DNA from: JBNJGB01 sp051747385
GTDB lineage: Bacteria; Myxococcota_A; UBA9042; PHBI01; JACKFB01
Direction of reading: 5' to 3'
Length of the DNA: 64,000 nucleotides
NCBI GenBank assembly: GCA_051747385.1
Contig: JBNJGB010000013.1
Coordinates: forward strand, 62,001 to 126,000
Every line of letters starts with the position of its first letter. Position 1 is the stretch's first letter. Shown here piece after piece: positions 33,298-40,996 of this stretch. The position numbers were made by a program, and so were the translations under genes. The notes beneath the pieces are model-generated. The model had not been told where the DNA came from. It did no database searches and saw only the letters and a list, made by a program, of their open reading frames with translations.

Positions 33298-34069
33298 AGC
33301 GGGCGTTGTACCGGACCTCCTCGCCGACGGTGAAGCCGGTCAGGCGGCGTGAGCGCACGGTAAAGCCCACCCTCGTGCCGTGGAAGGCGCTGGAGCGGCT
33401 CGCGGCATCCTGGGCGCACCGGGTCAGCCCTCGCCGGGCGGTGGCCGTGATGCGCTCCAGCTCCGCCGCGGGGATCTCGGTGCCGCCCTCGCCGTCGAAG
33501 TCGAGGGTCTGGACGGCGGGGCCGTCGACGCCCGCGACGCGGACCCCGGCGGTGTCGTAGTTGATGCGCTCCTTCAGGACCGCGATCTCGGTGGGCTCGA
33601 TCGGCCGCACGCCCTCCCAGCTCGTGGGCACGGCGGGAGGCTCGGGCAGCGCCGGGGGCTGCGCCAGCGCCACGGAGTCGAGGATCCCGGAGGGCTTCAC
33701 GTGGACAAAACGGTAGACCAGCCAGCCCCCGAGGCCCAGGACGACCACGGCGCCGATCAGGAGCAGCCGCCAGGTGCCGCCCTTGATCGCGCTGGCGGCC
33801 TTCATGGCGCGCTCGTGGCGCTCGGCCTCGTCGTGGGCCGCCTCACGCTCCCAGCGTCCCTCGCACTGGGCGTAGTAGTCCCGGAAGAGGGTGTAGGCCC
33901 CGGCGTGATCCCACTTCCGCGTGGACACGTCGCAGACGAGGGTCCCCAGGTCCACGTTCCGCTGCCCGATCTCCTCCAGGAGCTGCTCGGTGGTGTACGG
34001 CCCGTAGTCGACCTCACCCCGCCGCACGAGCCACCGGGTATCTCGCTTCTTCCGCCGCGTGATCGCCAC
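33200..34069 (-). CDS. GYF-like domain membrane protein with AgmX/PglI-type C-terminal domain
   Basis: 289 residues from GTG 34069 (GGAGG upstream). Residues 10-65 (TRWLVRRGEVDYGPYTTEQLLEEI) resemble the GYF_2 domain; residues 93-118 are one membrane helix (LLLIGAVVVLGLGGWLVYRF). The C-terminal 85 residues (AELERITATARRGLTRCAQDAASR ... RVGFTVRSRRLTGFTVGEEV ... FKACVKRSLRRIRVPSF) fit the myxobacterial AgmX/PglI C-terminal pattern, a TonB-C-like beta domain with two Cys. Such proteins are tied to gliding or envelope functions in myxobacteria. Function here is unknown. The 3' end overlaps radC antiparallel. Confidence 0.7.
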   Translation of the reverse strand: MAITRRKKRDTRWLVRRGEVDYGPYTTEQLLEEIGQRNVDLGTLVCDVSTRKWDHAGAYTLFRDYYAQCEGRWEREAAHDEAERHERAMKAASAIKGGTWRLLLIGAVVVLGLGGWLVYRFVHVKPSGILDSVALAQPPALPEPPAVPTSWEGVRPIEPTEIAVLKERINYDTAGVRVAGVDGPAVQTLDFDGEGGTEIPAAELERITATARRGLTRCAQDAASRSSAFHGTRVGFTVRSRRLTGFTVGEEVRYNARFKACVKRSLRRIRVPSFSGGERRVSIPLRVRR

Positions 34070-34221
34070 GCAGGACCTCCCTGGACGCCCGCCGCCGCGG
34101 ACCCGCCCGCTCCCATGATGCGCCCGTTCCGCGCGCTCGGGCCCGGGCGTCTCCCCCGTCGGGCGCCGGCCCCGCTCGCGCCCGATCCGTTATCGCGAGG
34201 CGCGGCCCGACCTGTCAACGC

Positions 34222-34403
34222 ACAGGGCGATCGCAAAGTCGCAGAAGTGTGGGCCACGCGGCGGTACGGCGCCCGGCGCCGGATTGTATCCGCTCGGAAA
34301 CGATGGATTCTGCGCGTTCGAGAGCAGGCAAGGGCACGGGCAAGGGCAAGGGCACGGGCAAGGGCAAGGGCAAGGGAGGGCGGTCGACTTTGCGACCGCC
34401 CCG
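34222..34403 (-). mobile_element. MITE-like element, family 1, copy C, with 9-bp target duplication
   Basis: 182 bp in inverted orientation, flanked by the direct repeat TGTCAACGC at 34213-34221 and 34404-34412. The ends read ACAGGGCGATCGCAAAGTCG and CGACTTTGCGACCGCCCCG. It has the longest hexamer array of the family: eight units of TTGCCC or GTGCCC on its own strand. It fills most of the 390-bp divergent gap between the GYF gene and the lipoprotein at 34460. Confidence 0.9.
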
Positions 34404-34459
34404 TGTCAACGCGCCGGCCGCCTTGCCTGCATCGAGCGGCGCTGCTAAGCGATCGGATC

Positions 34460-35557
34460 ATGCGCCGATCCATCCCGCTGCTGCTCCTGCTCGCGACCTG
34501 GCTCCCCCTGTCCTCCTGTGGAGAGGATCCGGAGGAGCAACGGGTCGTGAACGCAATGAACGAGACCGTGGAGGCCCTCCGGGCCGGCGACTGGGAGGCC
34601 CTGTGGCGCCTGTCGGCCCCCGAGGCGCGGGAGGCCGTGCTCGAGCTTCGCACGCGGATCGAGCACGCGATGGCGGCGGTGGACGAGGTCTATCCCCCGG
34701 AGAGCCGCGCCGAGGCCCGGACGGCCCTGGGCGGCGACATCCTCGAAGGCCTGCCGGAGGATCCGGACGAGGCGGGCCCGAAGATCCTGGAGCGACTGCT
34801 CGATCCGCAGGCCCTCGCCACCAGCGAGGGGGCGAAGGACGGCCTGTACGCCGGCGGCGCCACGATCGACGGCGACGAGGCGGTGATCCACACGGCCGCG
34901 GGCGAGGTCTACACGTTCGCGCGGACCGAGGACGGATGGCGCTCGCTGCTGATCCGCGACCTCGTCGAGGGGGAGTTGGCCCTCCGGACACGGCTCGAGA
35001 ACGCGCGGACGGTCCTGGACGCCGCCGAGGCCCACCGCGAGGTCTGGCGGACCGCGCGGGACCCCAAGTCGCCGCAGGGCGCCTACAACCTGGTGCGGGC
35101 CGCCCTCGAGCGGACGCCCCCCGACGCGGAGACCCTGTACGCCCTCGTCGACGACGACGCCCGGGAGGTCCTCGTCGAGAGCCTGAAGGTGGCGCGCGAC
35201 GCCCAGCGGATCGTGCAGCGGGAGAGCAAGCGCAAGGAGCGCGAGGATCGCTACGAAGCCCTGGGCATCGCCCTCCACGTGAAGGCCGACAGCGATCGGG
35301 CGCTGCTCGAGGCCTGGAGCGCCTCGGACGCCTTCGAGCCTCCCCTGAGCACGGACGCCGAGCCGACCTCCGTGACCGGCGACCCCGAGACGGGGCGAGC
35401 CGAGGTGGTGACGAAGTCCGGGACCCGCGTCGCAGTCGTCCGGGACGACGAGGGCTACTGGCACCTCACGGGCTACGCCGACAAGCTCGGAGAGGCCCTG
35501 CTCGCCCCGGCCAAGGAGGCGCTGGAGACCCTGACGGCCGACGAGGACGAGGACTGA
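34460..35557 (+). CDS. Lipoprotein of unknown function, mainly helical
   Basis: 365 residues from ATG 34460. Signal peptide with lipobox LSSC-G (Cys about 20). The mature protein begins with an NTF2- or DUF4878-like pattern (VNAMNETVEALRAGDWEALWRLSAPEAREAV), repeats a similar helical theme in the second half (NLVRAALERTPPDAETLYAL ... DDDAREVLVESLKVARDAQR), and has beta segments ending in EGYWHLTGYADKLGEALL. It may be two weakly similar snoaL-type folds. It has no recognised catalytic residues. It converges on lysC with 8 bp between stops. Confidence 0.7.
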   Translation: MRRSIPLLLLLATWLPLSSCGEDPEEQRVVNAMNETVEALRAGDWEALWRLSAPEAREAVLELRTRIEHAMAAVDEVYPPESRAEARTALGGDILEGLPEDPDEAGPKILERLLDPQALATSEGAKDGLYAGGATIDGDEAVIHTAAGEVYTFARTEDGWRSLLIRDLVEGELALRTRLENARTVLDAAEAHREVWRTARDPKSPQGAYNLVRAALERTPPDAETLYALVDDDAREVLVESLKVARDAQRIVQRESKRKEREDRYEALGIALHVKADSDRALLEAWSASDAFEPPLSTDAEPTSVTGDPETGRAEVVTKSGTRVAVVRDDEGYWHLTGYADKLGEALLAPAKEALETLTADEDED

Positions 35558-35565
35558 CCGCGCGC

Positions 35566-36798
35566 TCAGCCCTCCCCGGCCTCCCCCTCCAGTCCGAACG
35601 CCTCGTGCAGCGCTCGCACCGCGAGCTCGGTGTACTTCTCGTCGACGACGACCGAGATCTTGATCTCCGAGGTGGAGATCATCTGGATGTTGATCCCGTT
35701 GTCGCTGAGGACCTCGAACATCCGGGCCGCCACGCCGGAGTGGCTGCGCATCCCGACGCCGACGACGCTCAGCTTCGCGATGGACTCATCGGTGCGGACA
35801 TCCCGCCCGCCGATGCGGTCGAGGGTCTCCCGGATGACCCGGCGGGCCTGGGCCAGGTCGGCCTTGGGGACCGTGAAGGTCAGGTCCGTCCTCCCCTCCT
35901 CCACCGAGGCATTCTGGATGATCATGTCGACCACGACCCCGTGCTCCGCCAGCGGCTGGAACACCTCCGCGGCCACGCCGGGCCGGTCCGGGACCCCCAG
36001 CACGGAGACGCGTGCCTCGTTGCGATCGTAGGCCACGGCGCGAACCAGGACCTCCTCCATGTCCTCCTCCTCGGGCACGACCCAGGTGCCGGTCTCGTCA
36101 CCGAACGACGAGCGGACGTGCACCCGGACCCCGTACTTCATCGCGAACTCGACCGAGCGCGTCTGGAGGACCTTCGCCCCCGCGGACGCGAGCTCCAGCA
36201 TCTCCTCGTAGGAGATCCGCTCCAGCTTCCGCGCGCCGCGGACCACGCCCGGGTCCGTCGTGTAGATGCCGTCCACGTCCGTGTAGATCTCGCAGACGTC
36301 GGCGCCCAGCGCCGCCGCCAGGGCCACCGCCGTCGTGTCGCTGCCGCCGCGCCCGAGGGTCGTGATGTTCCCGGCGTCGTCCGTCCCCTGGAAGCCCGCC
36401 ACCACGGCCACGGCCCCGTCGCCCAGGCTCGCCCGGATCCCCGGCGCCTCGATGCGCGCGATGCGCGCCTTGCCGTGGGTCGCGTCCGTGACGATGTCGG
36501 CCTGGTAGCCCAGAAAGGAGCGCGCGTCGACGCCGTGCCGCTGGATGGCGAGGGCCAGCAGGGCGATGGACACCTGCTCCCCCGACGCCAGCAGGACGTC
36601 GTACTCGCGCCCCACCGGATCGTCCGTGATCCCGTAGGCCAGATCCACGAGCCGGTTGGTGTCGCCCGCCATCGCGCTGACGACCACGACCACGTCGTGG
36701 CCCTGTCGCTTCGTGGCGACGACGCGCTCCGCCACCCGCTTGATCCGCTCCACGGACCCCACGGAGGTCCCGCCGTACTTCTGGACGATCAGCGCCAT
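35566..36798 (-). CDS. lysC: Aspartate kinase
   Basis: 410 residues, normal length. The kinase domain begins ALIVQKYGGTSVGSVERIKR and has VVVVSAMAGDTNRL, LLASGEQVSIALLAL, TTLGRGGSDTTAVALAAAL and EIYTDVDGIYTTDPGVV. Two ACT domains follow (about 265-400: ARVSVLGVPDRPGVAAEVF and LSVVGVGMRSHSGVAARMFEVL), the regulatory lysine/threonine-binding part. It makes aspartyl phosphate for lysine, methionine and threonine synthesis. An upstream lipoprotein gene ends 13 bp before it and is likely co-transcribed. Confidence 0.96.
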   Translation of the reverse strand: MALIVQKYGGTSVGSVERIKRVAERVVATKRQGHDVVVVVSAMAGDTNRLVDLAYGITDDPVGREYDVLLASGEQVSIALLALAIQRHGVDARSFLGYQADIVTDATHGKARIARIEAPGIRASLGDGAVAVVAGFQGTDDAGNITTLGRGGSDTTAVALAAALGADVCEIYTDVDGIYTTDPGVVRGARKLERISYEEMLELASAGAKVLQTRSVEFAMKYGVRVHVRSSFGDETGTWVVPEEEDMEEVLVRAVAYDRNEARVSVLGVPDRPGVAAEVFQPLAEHGVVVDMIIQNASVEEGRTDLTFTVPKADLAQARRVIRETLDRIGGRDVRTDESIAKLSVVGVGMRSHSGVAARMFEVLSDNGINIQMISTSEIKISVVVDEKYTELAVRALHEAFGLEGEAGEG

Positions 36799-36811
36799 GG
36801 GCACGCCCCTG

Positions 36812-37483
36812 TCACGGACTCGGAGTGTAGGTCCCGGCGGGGCGCACGTCGAGGACCTTCCACCCGTCGGGCTCCGCCACCAGCACGAGGGTGGTCTCCC
36901 CCGCCTCCAGGCGCGCCCGGCGCCCGTCATCCAGCCACGTGGCCTCCGGGAGCCCGGCCACGATGGCGGCGGCGAGTCCCTCCCAGGCTTCCCGCACGCT
37001 GGGGTGCCGGACGGCCGCCGCCAGCCTCGCCGGCGTCCAGTGGGAGCGCTCCTCGGCCGGGAGCAGGGACCGCAGCAGCGCCCAGTCGCCCGTCCGCACC
37101 GCCCGCGCCAGCAGGAGGGCCGCCTCCGCCGGTGTGGACGCCCGGCGGAAACCCAGGACGCCCGCGGCGATCCGGGGCCCGTCCCCATCGGCCTCGACCA
37201 CCAGGGCGCCACCGCCCGGGAGCGGCCACCGCGCCCGGCGCTCCAGGAGCTCCAGGTCATCGTCCTCCACAGCGGGCGGGGCTGCGGCCTCCGGATCCCT
37301 GGGCCACGCCTCGCCGCCGGGCACGACCCAGCGCTCCGCCGAAGGCGCATCCGCCTCCGCCCAGGCGCGCGCCACGGCCTCCGGACCGGCGGGCGCGGAG
37401 GCCGTCGCGCATCCCGCCGCGAAGAGCGCGGCGCAGGCCAGCAGGGTCGTCCTCGAGCGCGCGGAGTCCACTCCCGAACCCAT
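36812..37483 (-). CDS. Lipoprotein of unknown function
   Basis: 223 residues from ATG 37483. Signal peptide with lipobox FAAG-C (Cys about 21). The mature part is Ala/Arg-rich and mainly helical in the middle (STPAEAALLLARAVRTGDWALLRSLLP ... LAAAVRHPSVREAWEGLAAAI) and ends in a strand-rich segment (TTLVLVAEPDGWKVLDVRPAG). The theme 'GDW-ALLRSLLP...WKVLDVR' recalls the lipoprotein at 34460 and may reflect a distant common NTF2-like fold. Its 5' end abuts MITE copy D. No family is assigned. Confidence 0.65.
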   Translation of the reverse strand: MGSGVDSARSRTTLLACAALFAAGCATASAPAGPEAVARAWAEADAPSAERWVVPGGEAWPRDPEAAAPPAVEDDDLELLERRARWPLPGGGALVVEADGDGPRIAAGVLGFRRASTPAEAALLLARAVRTGDWALLRSLLPAEERSHWTPARLAAAVRHPSVREAWEGLAAAIVAGLPEATWLDDGRRARLEAGETTLVLVAEPDGWKVLDVRPAGTYTPSP

Positions 37484-37518
37484 ACCGCGGAGCCGGCGCC
37501 GGCGTCGAGCGCTCCCCC

Positions 37519-37675
37519 CAGGGCGGTCGCAAAGTCTACCGCCCTCCCTTGCCCTTGCCCTTGCCCTTGCCTGCTTTCGAAGGCGTAGAGTCCATCGTTT
37601 CCGGGCGGGTGTCATCCGGTGCCGGGCGTCGGACCGCCGCGCGACCCTCCCTTGTCCGACTTTGCGATTCCCCTG
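37519..37675 (+). mobile_element. MITE-like element, family 1, copy D, with 10-bp target duplication
   Basis: 157 bp, CAGGGCGGTCGCAAAGTCTA ... GACTTTGCGATTCCCCTG, flanked by GCGCTCCCCC at 37509-37518 and 37676-37685. Four TTGCCC units. It sits in the 317-bp divergent gap between two lipoprotein genes and only 35 bp upstream of the left one, so it probably supplies or displaces part of that gene's promoter. Confidence 0.9.
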
Positions 37676-37800
37676 GCGCTCCCCCACCGCGGCCTTGACG
37701 AGCCTCCGAGCAGGTGACAGAGGGAGGATGCGTCACGAGCCTCCGCAGCCCGGTGGCAGAGACGGACGCGGGGACCTCCAACCGGAGACCACGAGGTGCC

Positions 37801-38529
37801 GTGCGCGTGACAACGCCCCGAGCCGGTGCATGCAGGCCCCGCCCCGTCCGCGCGACGGCGGCGTGGGTGTGCCTCGCGGTGGGGACGCTGACGCTCACGG
37901 CCTGCCGGGTCGACGAGCCCGCGCCCGGGTCCTCCGAGGGCACGCGCCTCGCCGTGCGGGAGACCTACGGCGAGGGGGGCACGCGCGGCGTGGACCTGTC
38001 GGCCACCCTGGTCGAGGAGGCCTCCCCCGGCGTCTTCGGCCTGAACGACGTCCACATCTCGCTCCGTCCCGGAGGCCGGGAGGGCGTGCGCAAGCTGGAG
38101 GCCCTCCTGGAGGACGCCAGCCTCCGGGCAGGTGCCGGGGACGCCCCGTGGCCCGCCAGCGTGCGCAGCGTCCCGGACCAGGCCGCGCCCCCACTGTCCC
38201 GCCTGCAGCTCGGCCTCGCCCTGCTGGACCTGGAGGGCCCCGGGTTCGACCGGCCGGTGGTCCGCCTCTTCGAGGGCGCCCCGACGATCGGCCTCACCCG
38301 CGTCGACCGCTCGCAGCACGGGCTGCGGGTGCGCGTGTTGAGCCTCGCGGTCGCGGACGGGGACGCCGTCGTGGCATGGTCGTCGGCGTCTGGTCGTCGA
38401 GAGGACGACCGGATCGACCTCCGGGGCCACCGCCGCATCCTCGGCCAGGAGCCGGAGGCCGTGCAGATGACCGTCCGACGAGCCCCCTCCACCCCTCGCC
38501 CGGAGCCGACCGGACCGACCGATGGCTAA
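37801..38529 (+). CDS. Lipoprotein of unknown function upstream of fur
   Basis: 242 residues from GTG 37801 (a second in-frame GTG is at 37807). The long basic N-region leads to a signal peptide ending LTLTAC-R. The mature domain has beta-rich segments (FGLNDVHISLRPGGREGVRK, LGLALLDLEGPGFDRPVVRLF, LRVRVLSLAVADGDAVVAW). No family is recognised. Its last 8 bp overlap the fur start, so the two are translationally coupled. Expression with Fur suggests, without proof, an envelope role related to metals. Confidence 0.6.
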   Translation: MRVTTPRAGACRPRPVRATAAWVCLAVGTLTLTACRVDEPAPGSSEGTRLAVRETYGEGGTRGVDLSATLVEEASPGVFGLNDVHISLRPGGREGVRKLEALLEDASLRAGAGDAPWPASVRSVPDQAAPPLSRLQLGLALLDLEGPGFDRPVVRLFEGAPTIGLTRVDRSQHGLRVRVLSLAVADGDAVVAWSSASGRREDDRIDLRGHRRILGQEPEAVQMTVRRAPSTPRPEPTGPTDG

Positions 38530-38989
38530 GACACGAAACACGTGGGAGGAGCGCTTCAGGGAGTACCTCGCCGACAACGACCTCCGGCTGACGCGCCAGC
38601 GCCGCCTCATCGCGGAGGCGTTCTTCGAGACGGAGGGACACCCGAACATCGACGACCTGTACGCCCGGGTGCGCGCCCGCAATCCGCGCATCGGCCAGGC
38701 CACCGTCTACCGGACCCTGAAGATCCTCGTGGACTCGGGCCTCGCGAACAGCTCCCGCTTCGGCGGGCAGGCGACGCGCTACGAGGCCTCCGACGAAGAG
38801 GAGCACCACGACCACCTCGTCTGCACGAGCTGCGGGACCATCATGGAGTTCTTCAACGGCGCCATCGAGCGCCTGCAGCGCGAGGTGGCGGAAGCCCACG
38901 ACTTCGAGATGCACGACCACAAGATGGAGATCTACGGGCTCTGCTCCCGGTGCCGGGAGCGGCGTCAGGACGCCGCGGAGCATCGTTGA
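38522..38989 (+). CDS. fur: Fur-family metalloregulator
   Basis: 155 residues. The winged-helix domain has RLTRQRRLIAEAFFETEGHPNIDDL and the recognition helix QATVYRTLKILVDSGL. The dimerisation domain has the metal ligands EEHHDHLVCTSCG with a first C-x-x-C and HDHKMEIYGLCSRC with a second C-x-x-C, both needed for the structural zinc. The HHDH and H-x-H ligands are those of Fur itself rather than PerR or Zur, so iron regulation is most likely. It starts inside the preceding lipoprotein gene (8-bp overlap). Confidence 0.93.
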   Translation: MAKTRNTWEERFREYLADNDLRLTRQRRLIAEAFFETEGHPNIDDLYARVRARNPRIGQATVYRTLKILVDSGLANSSRFGGQATRYEASDEEEHHDHLVCTSCGTIMEFFNGAIERLQREVAEAHDFEMHDHKMEIYGLCSRCRERRQDAAEHR

Positions 38990-39041
38990 CACCTCCGGGT
39001 GGTGACCCGAGGATGGGTTCGTGATGAGAGCGGGAGATCGG

Positions 39042-39788
39042 ATGCCCGAGGAGAAGAAGCAGCCGCGCGTGATCAAGCGGTACGCGAACCGCAAGCTCTA
39101 CGACATGGAGGAGAGCCGCTACATCACGCACGACGAGATCGCGCACCTCGTCCGCGACGGCGAGGAGGTGCAGATCATCGACAACAGCACCAAGGAGGAT
39201 CTGACGACGCTCACGCTGACCCAGATCCTCTTCAAGGAGGAGAAGAAGCAGCGCAAGACGCTCCCGCTCCACACCCTGCGCGGCCTCCTCCAGAGCAGCG
39301 GCGACTTCATCGAGCGTCACATCACCCGCCCGGTCACCAGCCTCCGCGACGAGGCGGAGGGGGCCGTCCGGAACGTCCGGAAGGCGGTCTTCCGCCGCGA
39401 GGACGAGGAGGGGTTCGAGGACGCCGACGGGCATCCGGTGCCCGAGCACGAGGTCGTCGCCGCGGCGACGGAGCCCCCGAGCGGGGAGATGGCCGAGCGG
39501 GCCACAGCGGAAGAGGCCTCGGCGGTCCACGAGGAGGACCGCGGCAAGCCCCACGACGCGGTCCGGGAGTGGATCGAGAGCTCCCAGCGCTCCTTCGAGA
39601 ACCTCCAGCGGACCCTGGAGGATCGATGGGACCTCGTCTTCAACTCCCTCAGGCACCTGGACGCGAACCGCAAACGTATCGCCGAGCTCGAGGCACGCGT
39701 CGAGGAGCTGGAGGCCCGGCTGGGGCACGCCGCGGGGCGCGCCGAGGAGGGCTCGGACGACTCCTCGGATTCGGAGGACCAGGCGTGA
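39042..39788 (+). CDS. Polyhydroxyalkanoate synthesis regulator (PhaR/PHB DNA-binding domain)
   Basis: 248 residues from ATG 39042 (GGGAG upstream). The N-terminal domain RVIKRYANRKLYDMEESRYITHDEIAHLVRDGEEVQIIDN is the PHB/PHA accumulation regulator DNA-binding domain, followed by a PHB_acc-like segment (LTTLTLTQILFKEEKKQRKTLP). The middle is acidic and variable; the end is a coiled coil (RKRIAELEARVEELEARLG). PhaR proteins bind PHB granules and DNA and control granule genes. The ethylmalonyl-CoA pathway starts from the same hydroxybutyryl/crotonyl-CoA pool, so co-occurrence makes sense. No phaC or phasin gene is in the window. Confidence 0.85.
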   Translation: MPEEKKQPRVIKRYANRKLYDMEESRYITHDEIAHLVRDGEEVQIIDNSTKEDLTTLTLTQILFKEEKKQRKTLPLHTLRGLLQSSGDFIERHITRPVTSLRDEAEGAVRNVRKAVFRREDEEGFEDADGHPVPEHEVVAAATEPPSGEMAERATAEEASAVHEEDRGKPHDAVREWIESSQRSFENLQRTLEDRWDLVFNSLRHLDANRKRIAELEARVEELEARLGHAAGRAEEGSDDSSDSEDQA

Positions 39789-40594
39789 CCCGCGCGATCG
39801 CCGCCGCGGCCGTCGTGGTGCTGCTGTCGGCAGCGCCGGCCGCCCACGCCGATCGCTATGACCTCGACCTCTCGCGCTTCGCCACCGCGGGCTCCGACGG
39901 CGGCCTGGTGGTGGACGAGGCCGGCTTCGGGCGCATGTCCCGCGATCTAGGCATGGCCCTGCGCCCGCGCTTCGCCGGGCCGGCCGACACGTCCGGCGCG
40001 CTGGGCTTCGTCGTGGACTACGGCCTGTCGCTCACCGACGTCGACGAGACCGCGGGCCACTGGACGACGCCCGTCGACGACCCCGGCAACACCCTCGCAG
40101 TCTCGCGCCTGTCCCTGCGCAAGGGCCTCCCCTGGTCCTTCGAGCTGGGCGGCACGCTGACGCACCTGCACGACTCCAGCATCTGGGGCGTCGGGATGGA
40201 CGTGAAGTGGGCCTTCGTCGAAGGCCTCCGGAACGCGCCCGACGTAGGGCTCCGACTCCACGTGACGAGTGTCCTGGGCAGCCGGGATCTCTCCATGCTC
40301 ATGGCCGGGGGCGACTTCGTCCTGAGCAAGACCTTCGGCGTGGGCGGTCTGCTCCAGCTCACGCCCTACGCCGGCTACTCCGGAACCTACATCCGCGCCA
40401 CGTCGCACGTCCTCGGCCGCTTCGAGGCAGGCGACCTGGAGCCCGAGACCTTCATCATCGACGACCAGCACATCGACGCCCACCGCGCCACGCTCGGCCT
40501 GCGCGTCGTGGCCTCCGTCGTCGACATGGCCTTCGAGACGGCCCTGGGCAAGGACGCCCAGACCTACTCCTTCCGGTTGGGCCTGACCTTCTAG
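39785..40594 (+). CDS. Outer-membrane beta-barrel-like protein
   Basis: 269 residues from GTG 39785, overlapping the regulator's stop by 4 nt. Signal peptide AAAAVVVLLSAAPAAHA-D. The mature part is a run of alternating amphipathic strands (LGFVVDYGLSLTDVDETAG, SFELGGTLTHLHDSSIWGVG, LLQLTPYAGYSGTYIRATS) ending TYSFRLGLTF, a C-terminal aromatic barrel signal. No named family. The stop TAG lies inside the inverted repeat of the following 185-bp element, suggesting the insertion truncated or redefined its 3' end. Confidence 0.75.
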   Translation: MTRAIAAAAVVVLLSAAPAAHADRYDLDLSRFATAGSDGGLVVDEAGFGRMSRDLGMALRPRFAGPADTSGALGFVVDYGLSLTDVDETAGHWTTPVDDPGNTLAVSRLSLRKGLPWSFELGGTLTHLHDSSIWGVGMDVKWAFVEGLRNAPDVGLRLHVTSVLGSRDLSMLMAGGDFVLSKTFGVGGLLQLTPYAGYSGTYIRATSHVLGRFEAGDLEPETFIIDDQHIDAHRATLGLRVVASVVDMAFETALGKDAQTYSFRLGLTF

Positions 40595-40775
40595 CCCGGG
40601 TTTCTCACAAGACGTCGAGCGAAGCGCCGGGAGGCGCCCGTGGATCCGGCGTGACGCGGACTGGAGGCGGGTGTAGTCGTACTTGCAGTACGTCGAGCCC
40701 GCCGGAGGGAGCACGCGTCGGAGACGCGGGTGGATCCCAAGCTGCAGCCGGCGGATGGTGAGAAATGCGGGCTAG
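40591..40775 (+). repeat. 185-bp inverted-repeat element, family 2, copy 1
   Basis: It starts CTAGCCCGGGTTTCTCAC and ends with the inverted counterpart GTGAGAAATGCGGGCTAG (16 of 18 positions paired). About 80% similar over its whole length to 62231-62415 in opposite orientation. The central region has AGACGTCGAGCGAAGCGCCG and GTACGTCGAG motifs shared by both copies. It has no coding content. It lies between convergent genes and supplies the stop codon of the upstream outer-membrane protein gene. Confidence 0.8.
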
Positions 40776-40790
40776 CCGCCGGTCGGTAAT

Positions 40791-40972
40791 CTCGCGCCAA
40801 GACGCAAAGGCGCCAAGGGATCCGGGCCACCGGGGGGCACGTGGCTCGGCGCAGATGCTCGCCAGCTGAGACACTCTCTCCGCCGCCATCTCCCCACCAG
40901 TTCGAGGCCGCGGCGACGGCCGAAAGGACACGAGGGACACCTCCCCTTTGCGGCTTGGCGCCTTTGCGCGAG
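40791..40972. repeat. Inverted repeat of CAAAG/CCAAG modules (family 3)
   Basis: The left arm 40791-40818 (CTCGCGCCAAGACGCAAAGG ...) and right arm 40945-40972 (CCTTTGCGGCTTGGCGCCTT ...) are made of the same CAAAG and CCAAG modules in inverted orientation, about 125 bp apart. A lone arm occurs at 2778-2806. Similar modules are, from memory, scattered in many bacterial genomes. Together with family 2 it fills the 402-bp convergent gap 40595-40996, which has no gene. Confidence 0.5.
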
Positions 40973-40996
40973 CCACACCAGCCGGGTCGGAGGTCG

